Assembly (NCBI RefSeq): GCF_009177065.1
Contig: NZ_WEZF01000001.1
Location: forward strand, 62,001-126,000
DNA length: 64,000 nucleotides
Direction: 5' to 3'
Source: Tautonia marina
Lineage (GTDB): Bacteria > Planctomycetota > Planctomycetia > Isosphaerales > Isosphaeraceae
The stretch's first letter is position 1; every line of letters starts with the position of its first letter. The translations under genes and the position numbers were made by a program. The notes beneath the pieces are model-generated. The model had not been told where the DNA came from and searched no databases. It worked only from the letters and a program-made list of their open reading frames with translations. Shown one piece after another: positions 53,450-62,150 of this stretch.

Positions 53450-53533
53450 CGGCGTCCTCCCTGTCACCGGTGCGTGCCCAGGCCCTCCTGGCCCGGATCG
53501 AACCGTCGGTTTACCACGGATCGGCCGATCGGG

Positions 53534-54301
53534 CTACCCCGATTGCTCCGTCGATCGACGCGGGCCGAGGGCCCGTCGTAAGTCGGCCACGTCGGCCTCG
53601 GTCGTGCCGCAGCAGCCGCCGAAGTACCGGACGCCGTGATCGAGCAGGCGGGGGATTTCGTCCATCCAGCCGCCCCCTGAAGGACGGAAGATCAGAGGGA
53701 GCTTGACGGGGCGTCGAAGCCGATCGGGCAACGTGACGGCCCGCTCGGGCGGGATGCAGTTCCAGCCGATCGCCTGGAGCCCGACCTCGTTCGGATCGAC
53801 GTCGAGTTCCGGCAACGGATCGTCGTCGGCCACCAGGGCGTAGGTGACGATCATCGGCAGGCCGACGACCGCGTGCAACGCTCGCAGGCGATCGCCGATG
53901 GGTTCGGCCGTGGCGTTCGTTTCCAGCAGGAGCGCATCGACCCCCGCGTCGGCGAGCAGCCGGGCCTGTTCGGCCTCGTCCTCGGTGCCGGGGGCGGTCG
54001 GGCCGATGCAGCCGAGCACGAGCCGATCGGGGCCGGCGGCCTCGCGGGCGAGGGTCGCGGCCTGGCGGTTGATCGCCGCCACGTCGGCGGCCCGGCCGTA
54101 GCGGCTCAGCCATGCTCGGTTTGCGCCGAAGGAGTTGGTTGTCAAGGCATCGGCCCCGGCCTCGACATCGAGCCGGTGGATCGCGGCCACGGCCTCCGGG
54201 TGATCGAGGTTCCAGAGGCTCGGGTCGTCTCGGGTCAGGTCGAGCCCCCGGGCGATCAGGCGGGTCCCCATCGCGGCGTCGAGCAAGAGCGGGCCGATCA
54301 T
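53534..54301 (-). CDS. Homocysteine S-methyltransferase family protein
   Basis: A 255-aa member of the zinc-dependent homocysteine S-methyltransferase family (MmuM/BhmT and the N-terminal part of MetH), which transfers a methyl group to homocysteine to make methionine. It has LLLDAAMGTRLIARGL at the start, ALTTNSFGANRAWL, VLGCIGPTAP, DALLLETNATAE, and zinc ligands in GWNCIPPE and YFGGCCGTTEADV. It is shorter than MmuM (about 310 aa), so the true methyl donor is unclear. The ATG lies six bases after the M50 stop codon; a GTG one codon earlier is possible. This tight spacing indicates co-transcription. Confidence 0.88.
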   Translation of the reverse strand: MIGPLLLDAAMGTRLIARGLDLTRDDPSLWNLDHPEAVAAIHRLDVEAGADALTTNSFGANRAWLSRYGRAADVAAINRQAATLAREAAGPDRLVLGCIGPTAPGTEDEAEQARLLADAGVDALLLETNATAEPIGDRLRALHAVVGLPMIVTYALVADDDPLPELDVDPNEVGLQAIGWNCIPPERAVTLPDRLRRPVKLPLIFRPSGGGWMDEIPRLLDHGVRYFGGCCGTTEADVADLRRALGPRRSTEQSG

Positions 54302-54307
54302 CACCGA

Positions 54308-55387
54308 TCAGCCCTTCGACCGTGGCCGCTTGCGATACTTCGTGCTGACGCGGGTGAGGAAGCGCTGTTCCTCCGGTGTCAGGGCATCGCGGCCGTGGTC
54401 GTGGATCTTGGCCAGGATCTCGTCCATCCGGCGCTCCTCGGCGGCCTCCTTGATCGACTGCCGATGCCGCCGCGCTTCCGAGCGTCGCCGACGCCAGCGG
54501 GCCAGGGCGTTCTCGCGGTACGGGCGGACCTTCGGGCCGCTGCCTTCGAGGCTCGTGTAGCCTTCCGAGAAGTCGTAGCCGAACAGGTTGTCCTCGTAGA
54601 AGCCCCCGTCTTCGAGCATCCGCATTTCGAAGCGGACCATCAGCTCGATGAGGATCGCCAGGCCGATCAGCTCGACCCCTCCGGCGTTTTCGGAGAAGAA
54701 CAGCAGGCGGATCACCCCGATGATCGCCAGCAAGACGGCGAACGACCGGGCCATCCACGGCGCGATCAGGCCGTCTCGCGTGGTCGTCAGCGACGGCCCG
54801 GCCAGATACGCCCGCAAGACCCGTCCGCCATCGAGCGGCAGGGCCGGAATCAGGTTCGCCAGGAACAAAACCCAGTTGAGGTAGGCGAACCAGCCGACCA
54901 GCCAGATCGCGCCGAGCGCCTCGGCCGGCTCTCCGGCGATGGTCGGCGCCCCGCTGCCCGATCCGCCCGATCCGAAGGGGTTGAGGGTCATCCGGGCATC
55001 GGCAAAGAGCAGGCCGACGCCGAGGATCGCGGCCACACTGAGACTTGTGAGCGGGCCGGCCAGGGCCACGGCCATCGACTCTCGGGCGCGGGCGATCGAC
55101 ACCGGCTGCGGTCCCTGGAAGTTCCCGAGGGGCCAGAGCCGCACGTCGTCCGGCTCCAGTTCGAGCCGATAGCTGGCCGCCGCGTGCCCCAGTTCATGCA
55201 CGCCGAGCGCCAGGGCCAGCAAGCCCAGCCAGGCGAGCGTTTCCAGGAGATCGACCTCCCCCTCGCCGTCGAGCAGGGTCGCCCCCAGCAGCTTCACGAC
55301 CACAAAGACAATCAGCAGGAAATGCAACCGGACCGGGATACCCACCCAACGGCCCAGGCTGATCGACCAGGAGAACGGATCGGACAT
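54308..55387 (-). CDS. Membrane-embedded M50 (site-2 type) metalloprotease
   Basis: A 359-aa intramembrane zinc protease of the S2P/M50 family. The zinc motif HELGH is at 64-68 inside a membrane helix (LALALGVHELGHAAAS), and the third ligand segment NLIPALPLDGGRVLRA is intact. Several other hydrophobic helices are present. A C-terminal soluble part is charged and helical (RWRRRRSEARRHRQS) and ends MDEILAKIHDHGRDALTPEE, a short tail also seen on planctomycete rhomboid-like proteins. It is the first gene of a three-gene minus-strand run. Its physiological substrate is not evident. Confidence 0.92.
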   Translation of the reverse strand: MSDPFSWSISLGRWVGIPVRLHFLLIVFVVVKLLGATLLDGEGEVDLLETLAWLGLLALALGVHELGHAAASYRLELEPDDVRLWPLGNFQGPQPVSIARARESMAVALAGPLTSLSVAAILGVGLLFADARMTLNPFGSGGSGSGAPTIAGEPAEALGAIWLVGWFAYLNWVLFLANLIPALPLDGGRVLRAYLAGPSLTTTRDGLIAPWMARSFAVLLAIIGVIRLLFFSENAGGVELIGLAILIELMVRFEMRMLEDGGFYEDNLFGYDFSEGYTSLEGSGPKVRPYRENALARWRRRRSEARRHRQSIKEAAEERRMDEILAKIHDHGRDALTPEEQRFLTRVSTKYRKRPRSKG

Positions 55388-55625
55388 GGCGGTCCACTCG
55401 CGGGGGGAACCGGGCGGGATTCGGTCGATATGATCGCCACTGTCGCTTCTTGCGCACGATTCAGTCTAGCAAGTCATCCCCCGGCCTCGCAACGCAGCCC
55501 CCAACCGCCGGGCCCTGAATCGGAAACGTCCCTCACTCTGGTCGTCTCTGGTGGGACCTGGGCCCTCGGGCTCGCTAGAATGAGGATCACGACCGGCCTT
55601 CCATCCTCCGGGCAAGAGGGGGAGC
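55388..55625. other. Divergent promoter region, M50 protease and PI-PLC-like genes
   Basis: The gap 55388-55696 separates divergent genes. I see no open frame or clear promoter boxes in its first 240 bases; the last part carries a hairpin and T tract listed separately. Confidence 0.4.
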
Positions 55626-55674
55626 GGCCTGCCCGATCCTGACCACCGCATCAGGCCCGACCCCCCTTTTTTTT
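55626..55674 (+). terminator. Terminator-like hairpin with T8 in the PI-PLC leader
   Basis: GGCCTG at 55626-55631 pairs with CAGGCC at 55652-55657, and an alternative CCTGA/TCAGG stem lies inside it. Nine bases later comes CTTTTTTTT (eight T, 55667-55674), only 22 bases before the start codon at 55697. It could be an attenuator or end a short upstream RNA. Confidence 0.4.
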
Positions 55675-55696
55675 GGATCTCTGGAGACGGCCCCGA

Positions 55697-56812
55697 ATGA
55701 TCGTCCCGTGGCTTCTCGTTTCGCTCGTGCTGCCGACCGTCGGCGATGGTGCGTCCGATCCGATCACCGACGACCTCCGCCTGAATCAGGTCCAGGTCAT
55801 CGGCACTCACAACTCGTACCACCTCGCTCCCAGTCCCGGCGTGATGGCCTCGATCGCCACGCTCAGCCCCCGGCAAGCCGAGGCGCTCGACTACTCGCAT
55901 CGTCCCCTGGCCGAGCAGTTCGGCAGGCTCCGGATCCGTCAGATCGAGCTGGACGTCTTCGCCGACCCCAATGGCGGCCTCTATGCCCGTCCGATGGCCC
56001 GCGCGGCCCTCATCGAACGCGGCGAAGACCCCGGCCCCGACCCGAACCGAAACGGAGTCCTCGACCAACCCGGCCCGAAGGTCCTCCACGTGCAGGACAT
56101 CGACTACCTGACCACCGCCTCGACCCTGGCCGATGCCCTCGCTCAGGTCCGCGACTGGTCGAAGGCCAATCCCGATCACCTGCCCATCCTCATTCTCATC
56201 GAGCTGAAAGACCGCGCCGTGCCGGGTCTTTCCCCGCCGGCCCCGATCGACGCCGAGGCCCTCGACACGATCGAGCAAACCCTCCGATCGGCCTTCGAGC
56301 CCGAGCATCTGCTCACCCCCGACAACGTTCGAGGCGAGTTCGACACCCTTCCCGACGCCCTCCAGACCCGAGGCTGGCCCCGGCTGGCCGAGGTCCGCGG
56401 CCGGGTGGTCTTCGCGCTCGACAACACCGACGCGATCCGGGACCTCTATCTCGACGAGCACCCGAACCTCGCCGGGCGCGTGATGTTCGCCGACGCCGGA
56501 AGCACCGATCACCCCGCCGCCTCCTGGTTCAAGCGGAACGACCCGATCGCGCAGTTCGACGACATCCAGGCACTCGTCCGGGCCGGTTTCCTCGTCCGGA
56601 CCCGAGCCGATGCCAACACCCGTCAGGCCCGATCGGGCGACACGACCCAGCGTGACCGGGCCTTCGCCAGTGGCGCTCAGTTCGTCAGCACCGATTACCC
56701 CGAGCCCGACCCCCGGTTCTCCCCTTACCGCGTCACGCTTCCCGACCAGGCCGAGGCAATTGCGAACCCGGTCGCCCTGGGACGCGGTGCCCGAGATCCA
56801 GCCGATCCCTGA
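55697..56812 (+). CDS. Calcium-dependent PI-PLC-like phosphodiesterase, secreted
   Basis: A 371-aa exported protein of the PI-PLC-C1 (calcium-dependent phosphoinositide phospholipase C-like) family with a TIM-barrel fold. A short signal (IVPWLLVSLVLPTVGDG) precedes the catalytic VIGTHNSYHLAPSP, the metal-binding IRQIELDVFADPNGG, LHVQDIDYLTT, ILILIELKDRA and FVSTDYPEPD. Residues for calcium and phosphodiester cleavage seem intact. The natural substrate in bacteria is unknown. GGAGA nine bases upstream supports the ATG at 55697. The NAD kinase gene follows after 64 bases. Confidence 0.87.
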   Translation: MIVPWLLVSLVLPTVGDGASDPITDDLRLNQVQVIGTHNSYHLAPSPGVMASIATLSPRQAEALDYSHRPLAEQFGRLRIRQIELDVFADPNGGLYARPMARAALIERGEDPGPDPNRNGVLDQPGPKVLHVQDIDYLTTASTLADALAQVRDWSKANPDHLPILILIELKDRAVPGLSPPAPIDAEALDTIEQTLRSAFEPEHLLTPDNVRGEFDTLPDALQTRGWPRLAEVRGRVVFALDNTDAIRDLYLDEHPNLAGRVMFADAGSTDHPAASWFKRNDPIAQFDDIQALVRAGFLVRTRADANTRQARSGDTTQRDRAFASGAQFVSTDYPEPDPRFSPYRVTLPDQAEAIANPVALGRGARDPADP

Positions 56813-56876
56813 GCCTGGCCGATCGATCGCAACCCCTCGCGCCTCCTCTCCCTTGTGCCTCGATTCGGAGCCCTTC

Positions 56877-57776
56877 ATGTCCGAGCCCAGCAGCACGCCT
56901 GCCGAACCGTTGCGGATTGCCGTGCTCGGCAACGCCACCAAGCCCGATGTGATCGCGGTGTCGAAAGGACTGGTCGCGGAGGTCGAGGGGCAGCCGGGGC
57001 TGACGCTGGCCGTTTTCGATCTGGGAAGCGAGTCCGACCTCTCGGGGCTGGAGGCCGATATTGCCCTGGTTCTCGGCGGAGACGGCACCGTCTTGCACAC
57101 GGCTCGACGCATGGGGGACCACCCGATCCCGGTGCTCGGCGTCAATCTCGGGCGGCTCGGCTTCCTGGCCGACCTGACCCCGACCGGTCTCCGCGATCGT
57201 CTGGGCGACCTCGCCGCGCGGCGCTTCACGGTCGAGAACCTCATGACGCTCGATTGCACCATCCGTCGGCCCGATGGCCAGACCCTCATGTTTCGCGGGC
57301 TCAACGATGTCGTCCTGCGGGCCGCGCCTCCCTTTCACCTGATCGAGCTGGGCCTGCGGATCGACGGCGAGAGCGTCATCAGCTACCGAGGGGACGGCCT
57401 GATCCTGGCCACGCCGGTCGGCTCGACCGGCCACAGCCTCTCGGCCGGCGGCCCCATCCTGCCGCCGAACGCCCAGATGTTCGTCATCACGCCGATCTGT
57501 GCTCACACGCTCACCCAGCGTCCCCTGGTCGATGCCTCGCACAAGTGGTACGAGGTCATCCCGAGGCTGACCGAGGGGCAGGCCGTCACCGCTGTCATCG
57601 ACGGCCAGGTGCAGCAACCGCTCGCTCCCGGCGATCGCCTCGCCGTCCGTCGCGGCGAAACCCCGTTCCCGATGGTCCGCCTCTCCGGCCATTTGTTCTA
57701 TCGGACCCTCCGCGACAAACTCGGCTGGGGGACCGACCCCGCCCTCGATCGCCGATCCGGCACCGGGGGCCTCTGA
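56877..57776 (+). CDS. nadK: NAD kinase
   Basis: NadK phosphorylates NAD at the 2'-hydroxyl of the adenosine ribose to make NADP, in the cytoplasm. The 299-aa protein has LVLGGDGTVLHTARRMG (GGDG motif), GVNLGRLGFLADLTP, FRGLNDVVL, and the TPVGSTGHSLSAGGPI block, followed by TPICAHTLTQRPLV. All catalytic segments are present and the length is normal. The ATG has only a weak CGGAG site about ten bases upstream. A longer open frame begins inside the previous gene but lacks coding character there. It could be co-transcribed with the PI-PLC-like gene. Confidence 0.95.
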   Translation: MSEPSSTPAEPLRIAVLGNATKPDVIAVSKGLVAEVEGQPGLTLAVFDLGSESDLSGLEADIALVLGGDGTVLHTARRMGDHPIPVLGVNLGRLGFLADLTPTGLRDRLGDLAARRFTVENLMTLDCTIRRPDGQTLMFRGLNDVVLRAAPPFHLIELGLRIDGESVISYRGDGLILATPVGSTGHSLSAGGPILPPNAQMFVITPICAHTLTQRPLVDASHKWYEVIPRLTEGQAVTAVIDGQVQQPLAPGDRLAVRRGETPFPMVRLSGHLFYRTLRDKLGWGTDPALDRRSGTGGL

Positions 57777-57884
57777 GGGTGGCCCCGTCGGGTGCCGTCG
57801 CGTCCTCGAAGACGCACCTCCCCCTCACCTGGCGTTCCCGGCGTGGCCGACGATCCAAAGTGGTTTTGATGTGTGGCTTTCGTC

Positions 57885-58859
57885 ATGCGATCTCTCCTGC
57901 TGCTGCTCTCGCTGGTGATCCTCTCGTCCCTGGCCTATGCCTGGCCGGGGCTCTTCGGCGCTGAGGCGTTTGACCCCTTCCTCGCCAGCCGGGGGGCCTT
58001 GTGGGCCTTGATCGCGCTGGCGATGTTCGCCATCGGCTGGCGATTGCCGGGGGACGAGGTGGCTCAGGTCGCCTTGCGATGGCCAAGCGTCCTTGGCGGC
58101 ACGGCGATTCAGTATGTCAGCATGCCGTTATTGGCCGTGGCCACGGCCAGCGTCGCCCGGCTCGATGCCGACGCCACGGTCGGCCTGATGCTCGTCGGCT
58201 GCGTGCCGGGGGCGATGGCCTCGAACGTCCTGACCCTGATGGCCCGAGGCAACGTCAGTTACTCCGTCGGCCTGACCACGGCGGCGACCCTCGCCTCGCC
58301 GCTGGTTGTTCCCTTGGTGCTCCGCTGGACGCTCGGCGCCGTCTCGGTCGACTTCCCGACGGTCGAGGCCATGCGGCAACTGGCCGTGTTCGTGGTTTTG
58401 CCGGTCGGCCTCGGCCACGCGATCGGCCGATCGCTGCCGCGTCGGCATCGGCTCGACGGGCCGATCGCCTCGCTGGTGGCGAACCTGGTGATCTTGTGGA
58501 TCATCGCCGTCGTCGTGGCCGGTAACCGCGACCGAATTGCCGGGCCGAGTCCCCGGCTGCTGGCCGCCTTGCTCACGGTGAACCTGCTCGGCTATCTGGC
58601 CGGGAACCTGGGCGGTCGGTTGCTCCGGATCGACCCGCCGATGCGGCGTGCCCTGACCCTCGAAGTCGGCATGCAGAACGCCGGCCTGGGCACGACGATG
58701 GCCCTGACCCTCTTTCCTGACCGCCCCGCCGCGGCTATTCCGTGCGCCCTGTACACCTTCGGCTGCATGTTCACCGGCACGGCCCTGGCCTCGTGGTGGT
58801 CGCTCCGCGCCGACCGATTCCCGGCCGACCCGCGCCCGAAGCCCCCCGAGCGGGTATGA
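57885..58859 (+). CDS. Bile acid:sodium symporter (BASS) family transporter
   Basis: A 324-aa membrane protein with about nine or ten hydrophobic helices, matching the BASS/SBF family of sodium-coupled organic anion carriers. Recognisable segments are ALIALAMFAIGWRLPGDEV, QYVSMPLLAVA, VGCVPGAMASNVLTLMARGN (the crossover region), SYSVGLTTAATLASPLVVP and TLEVGMQNAGLGTTMAL. Bacterial members carry pantoate, pyruvate or other acids, so the substrate cannot be told. The ATG at 57885 is used; a GTG twelve bases upstream is possible and neither has a clear ribosome site. Confidence 0.92.
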   Translation: MRSLLLLLSLVILSSLAYAWPGLFGAEAFDPFLASRGALWALIALAMFAIGWRLPGDEVAQVALRWPSVLGGTAIQYVSMPLLAVATASVARLDADATVGLMLVGCVPGAMASNVLTLMARGNVSYSVGLTTAATLASPLVVPLVLRWTLGAVSVDFPTVEAMRQLAVFVVLPVGLGHAIGRSLPRRHRLDGPIASLVANLVILWIIAVVVAGNRDRIAGPSPRLLAALLTVNLLGYLAGNLGGRLLRIDPPMRRALTLEVGMQNAGLGTTMALTLFPDRPAAAIPCALYTFGCMFTGTALASWWSLRADRFPADPRPKPPERV

Positions 58860-58943
58860 TCGGATCGCCGAGGAGGTCGCGCTCCGCTCGGTCGCCGACC
58901 TGCCTTGCTAGAGCTGTCTCCCTCATCGAAAAGGAACCTTCAC

Positions 58944-59393
58944 ATGATCGCTCGGCTGCTGATTCCCGGCCTGGTGGCCATGCTCCTCGCTCCGGGGCTT
59001 GCCGGTGCGCAAGATCCGTTCGGAACCTACTCCTACGTCAAGGGCCAACGCGGCGACCAGAAAATCTCCGCCGATGAGCTGAAGGACAACACCGTCAAGA
59101 TCGAGGACGGGAAGCTCTCCCTGATCGGCGCCGACGGGACCGTTCAGTTCGAGATCCGCTACGTCATCGACGACGAACCCGAAGATGGCACCTACAAGGC
59201 CACGATGGAAATCGTCAAGTCCTCGCTGATGGAAGACGCCGTCGGCGCCAAGGCCAAGGCCCTGGCCAAGTCCGACGGCACCGAGGTCACCCTCATCTAC
59301 GAGTTCGGCGGCACCGACTACCCCGAATCGTTCGAGCCCAAAACCCCATCGCAGCACCTCTTTGTCCTGAAGAAAGCCCCTGTCGGCAACTGA
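58944..59393 (+). CDS. Small secreted protein of unknown function
   Basis: A 149-aa protein with a clear signal peptide (MIARLLIPGLVAMLLAPGLAGAQ). AAGGAA about eight bases upstream supports the ATG. The mature part is charged and beta-rich (DNTVKIEDGKLSLIGADG, FEIRYVIDDEPEDGTYKA, LIYEFGGTDYPESFEPK), a pattern like the small lipocalin-like or TIGR03067-type planctomycete proteins, though I cannot confirm the family. It is 84 bases downstream of the BASS gene and followed by several hairpins. Confidence 0.72.
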   Translation: MIARLLIPGLVAMLLAPGLAGAQDPFGTYSYVKGQRGDQKISADELKDNTVKIEDGKLSLIGADGTVQFEIRYVIDDEPEDGTYKATMEIVKSSLMEDAVGAKAKALAKSDGTEVTLIYEFGGTDYPESFEPKTPSQHLFVLKKAPVGN

Positions 59394-59751
59394 TCGACGC
59401 GACCCGCTCGCACTCGTGTGACGGTCTGATCCGACCGTGCCGACGGGGCATCTCGCCCCATCGGTACGGATCGATTCTTCCCACCGGTTCAGGGGGCATC
59501 CGTCTGCCCCGTCGCTGGGTTCAGCCTGACGGATCGCCCCGTCGTTCCTTCCTCGTTGGCGGTGATCCACGAGCCCTTTCTCGGCAAACGCATCGACAGT
59601 TTTCCGGATTTTGAGTGTACGTCTGTTGACAGATTGCCGATGGTGTGGGAGAACGTCACGAATCCGGTCGGCATCTGTTCGTGTGGACAGGTCGGGCCGG
59701 GCCCGCGTGTCCGGGAATCGCTTCGTGACGCGCTGAGCGAAGGAGGGATCG
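59394..59751. other. Intergenic region with a row of hairpins
   Basis: No gene is seen in this 358-base gap. Three hairpins follow one another: ACGGTC/GACCGT (59421-59438), GGGGC/GCCCC with flanking CGA/TCG (59441-59463), and GGGGCA/TGCCCC (59493-59510). The first two probably terminate the gene ending at 59393. A TTGACA hexamer lies near 59626 without a convincing -10 partner. Confidence 0.55.
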
Positions 59752-60267
59752 ATGCAATCGGAACCCAGCCGCGAGCACCGCTGGCTCGATGCGCTCGTTG
59801 GGGAATGGTCGTATGAGATGGAGTGTCTCATGGGTCCGGACCAGCCGCCGATGACCACAAGCGGGACCGAGGTGGTCCGGTCGCTCGGGGGCCTCTGGAC
59901 GGTGGCCGAGATCCAGGGCACGACGCCCGACGGTCAGCCGACGACTTCCATGATGACCCTCGGCTTCGACCCGGCGGCCGGCCGCTTCACTGGCACCTTC
60001 GTCGCCTCGGTGATGACGTACCTCTGGTCCTACCAGGGCTCCCTCGACGCCGATTCTCGTATCCTCACGCTCGATGCCGAAGGCCCGAGCTTCTCCGGCG
60101 CCGGGCTTTCGAAGTATCAGGACATCATCGAACTCGTCGACGACGATCACCGGATCATGCGATCGCAGCTCCTCTCTGACGATGGCACCTGGATCTCGTT
60201 TATGACCATGCGTTACCAGCGCCTTTCCGCCGCTCCGGGGGCCGCGCGCAGCCTGCTCTCCGCCTGA
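59752..60267 (+). CDS. DUF1579 family protein
   Basis: A 171-aa cytoplasmic protein of the DUF1579 family, a lipocalin-like beta-barrel group of unknown function. Typical blocks are HRWLDALVGEWSYEMECL, then TEVVRSLGGLWTVAEIQG, MMTLGFDPAAGRFTGTFVAS, and the C-terminal DGTWISFMTMRYQR. AAGGAGG six bases upstream gives a strong start. No signal peptide is seen. It is likely transcribed alone, with hairpins on both sides. Confidence 0.88.
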   Translation: MQSEPSREHRWLDALVGEWSYEMECLMGPDQPPMTTSGTEVVRSLGGLWTVAEIQGTTPDGQPTTSMMTLGFDPAAGRFTGTFVASVMTYLWSYQGSLDADSRILTLDAEGPSFSGAGLSKYQDIIELVDDDHRIMRSQLLSDDGTWISFMTMRYQRLSAAPGAARSLLSA

Positions 60268-60274
60268 ACAAAAG

Positions 60275-60317
60275 GGGCCGGGCCTGGAGGGATCGCATGT
60301 CCCACCCGGCCCGGCCC
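60275..60317. terminator. Bidirectional hairpin terminator
   Basis: GGGCCGGGCC at 60275-60284 and GGCCCGGCCC at 60308-60317 form a perfect ten-pair stem with a 23-base loop, flanked by AAA and TT. It follows the DUF1579 stop by seven bases and faces the convergent PEP-CTERM gene ending at 60525. Confidence 0.75.
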
Positions 60318-60410
60318 TTCCGATCGCATCTTAGAGTCGCTTCCACCCAGAACTCACAACACGTCCCAACGCAACAGAATTCCTTTAATACAACGGCCCT
60401 GCCGCCGGCA

Positions 60411-60488
60411 TACGCTAAGACCTTTGCCCTCGCCGCGGCAGGAACCGTGGAGACACCGGCGATCGTCAAGCCCGCTACGCTAAGACCT
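60411..60488 (+). repeat. Short direct repeat in the DUF1579/PEP-CTERM gap
   Basis: The 13-base sequence TACGCTAAGACCT occurs at 60411-60423 and again at 60476-60488, 65 bases apart. No other structure or function is evident. Confidence 0.6.
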
Positions 60489-60524
60489 CCTACACCGGCG
60501 TCTCAGTACGGGGGGGTGAGCGGG

Positions 60525-61334
60525 TCAGCTCGGGTTGGCCTGCCGCTGTCGTCGTCGGCGGTGCAGACCGATTCCGGCCAGCGCCACCGAGCCGATTCCG
60601 GCCATCGCCAGTGTTGACGGTTCGGGCACGACCGTTGCCGTCACCTGCTGGAACCCGACATTGAACCGCACCGTCTCGTCGCCGCCGGTCAGCAGCTTGG
60701 TGCCCGAAATCCTCCCGGTCAGGGTCCAGTCGACATTGGCCAGGTTTACGCTGGAATACAGCCGTTGATTGACAAAGCCCAGCGGATCGCCGCTGCTGGG
60801 CGTGACCGTGCCCGACAGGAAGCCGCCATCGACGAGCGACAGACCGGCGCCGGAGAAGCTCAGGTCGTCGAATGCGAACGACGAGCCCGCCTGCGTCGCC
60901 CGAGCGCTCAGCACCAGCGAGTTGAAGGCCAACGGGGGCAGCTTGCCATTCAGCGTGGCCTTGTTCGAGCCTCCCGGACTGCTGGTGAACGTGCCCCACG
61001 AGACCGTCCGATCGAGCGATCCCGGCCCGTCGAGACTGAAGACGATTCCCTCGCCGGCGCGGTGTTCCAGCAGGAAGTCGAACACCTGGCCGCTGGTCGT
61101 GGCCACGTTGCCCAGCGTGGCCGTCACCTGGTCGGCCGCGGTAACAAGGCTGGGAGCATTGTCGATGCTCACATCAAAGCCCGTGTTCGACAGGCGATAC
61201 TTGGCATTGGCCACGGTGCCGCCGACCGAGTCGATCGTCACCAAGGGAGAGTTGACGTAGATTTGCCCCGCCTGAGCCTGAACGCCCAGCCCTAGCAAGG
61301 CCGCCATTCCGAGAACGATGGATCGACGAACCAT
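60525..61334 (-). CDS. PEP-CTERM sorting-domain protein
   Basis: A 269-aa exported protein with a signal peptide (IVLGMAALLGLGVQAQA) and a C-terminal PEP-CTERM anchor (VVPEPSTLAMAG, a hydrophobic segment, then HRRRRQRQ). Exosortase is expected to process this tail and attach the protein to the surface or release it. The middle is a beta-rich domain with many Thr, Ser and Gly residues (YRLSNTGFDVSID, LLEHRAGEGIVFSLDG) and no known catalytic motif. No exosortase gene is in the window. AAGGAG eleven bases upstream supports the start. Its upstream region contains the inverted 170-bp repeat cluster. Confidence 0.9.
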   Translation of the reverse strand: MVRRSIVLGMAALLGLGVQAQAGQIYVNSPLVTIDSVGGTVANAKYRLSNTGFDVSIDNAPSLVTAADQVTATLGNVATTSGQVFDFLLEHRAGEGIVFSLDGPGSLDRTVSWGTFTSSPGGSNKATLNGKLPPLAFNSLVLSARATQAGSSFAFDDLSFSGAGLSLVDGGFLSGTVTPSSGDPLGFVNQRLYSSVNLANVDWTLTGRISGTKLLTGGDETVRFNVGFQQVTATVVPEPSTLAMAGIGSVALAGIGLHRRRRQRQANPS

Positions 61335-62150
61335 GAACGTTGGTCACTCCTTCAAGGATCGAGTACCCAGGGGAGGGGCGAAGTCCCCGCAGTTGCCCGA
61401 TGGGCTCCCGAGAACGCTGCTCGGACGGCGAGTTTCCCCCCGTCGTGGCTTGCGTCGAACCGAACGCCGTGGCGTCGACTCACCGAGAGTCCATCCGGCC
61501 CTCGACCTTCTCTACCCCGACCGTGTCGGCGTCGTGTCCTTCCATGCATGAAAACAACGCTGCTCGGTGAATCGAGGCAACACCCCTTGCCGATCCGCTC
61601 CCGCCCGGCCTTGCCTTGCGTCTTCGATTCCTCGAAACAAAAAGTGACTGCCGCTCCTCCCAATCACGAGATTCATAGAGAGTGACGAGGGCGCGCTTGA
61701 ACCTCTCGCTCGATCCTCCGCGGCCTTCCTTTGCCGTCCGTGTTTCCTCCCGAGCCGCGAATCGCGCTCCCCTGTTTCATGCTCCTTGACAATTCGGCAC
61801 ACGTCCCCGATCGCCCACCCCGGCTCGTTCGAAACAAAAGCCAAGCCTCCAACCCTCGTTTCCCGAAACGAACAGCCTGGATCGCGATAACCTCTGTTTT
61901 TCAAATGGCTTGCGGCTTTGGTTCCTGGCGCACCGCCAGTGCGTCGTCGGGCGCACCTCGCCCGGCCGTCGCGTTCGAGGCGACTCGTCCGCGAGCCGGG
62001 CGCAATTCGGGCGAAGGCTGTCTCCGAATTCCCGAAACAAACGGGCGGAGGAGATGGGAAACGTCTTTCAGGGTATGGAGTTACGCGTGGTTTCGTCTGC
62101 CGATTTACGGCGCACCGAGCCGCGCATCCGAGGCGCACCGACGGTCGCCC
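61335..62150. other. 816-base intergenic region upstream of the PEP-CTERM gene
   Basis: No credible gene is seen. The first 290 bases should hold the PEP-CTERM promoter. From about 61620 the DNA takes on the composition of the repeat cluster near 31.3 kb, in reverse orientation, with several CGAAACAAA motifs (61632 and 61830) that resemble decayed box 2 copies. Confidence 0.6.
61859..62117 (-). repeat. Inverted cluster of the 170-bp repeat (cluster B)
   Basis: Two copies lie on the minus strand. Box 2 (TTCGTTTCGGGAAA read on the minus strand) is at 61859-61872 and, with three changes, at 62028-62041, a period of 169 bases. Box 1 (CGGTGCGCC) ends at 61935 and 62117. The box spacing is 63 bases in the first copy, exactly as in cluster A, and 76 in the second. 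Confidence 0.78.

Noticed and set aside
51737-55642. Two long plus-strand open frames (starting at 51737 and 53873)
   Set aside because: They are antisense to the GT4, homocysteine methyltransferase and M50 genes and have shadow-type composition.
59620-59660. Sigma-70-like promoter with TTGACA
   Set aside because: The -35-like hexamer has no matching -10 hexamer at 16-18 bases, and one hexamer is not evidence.
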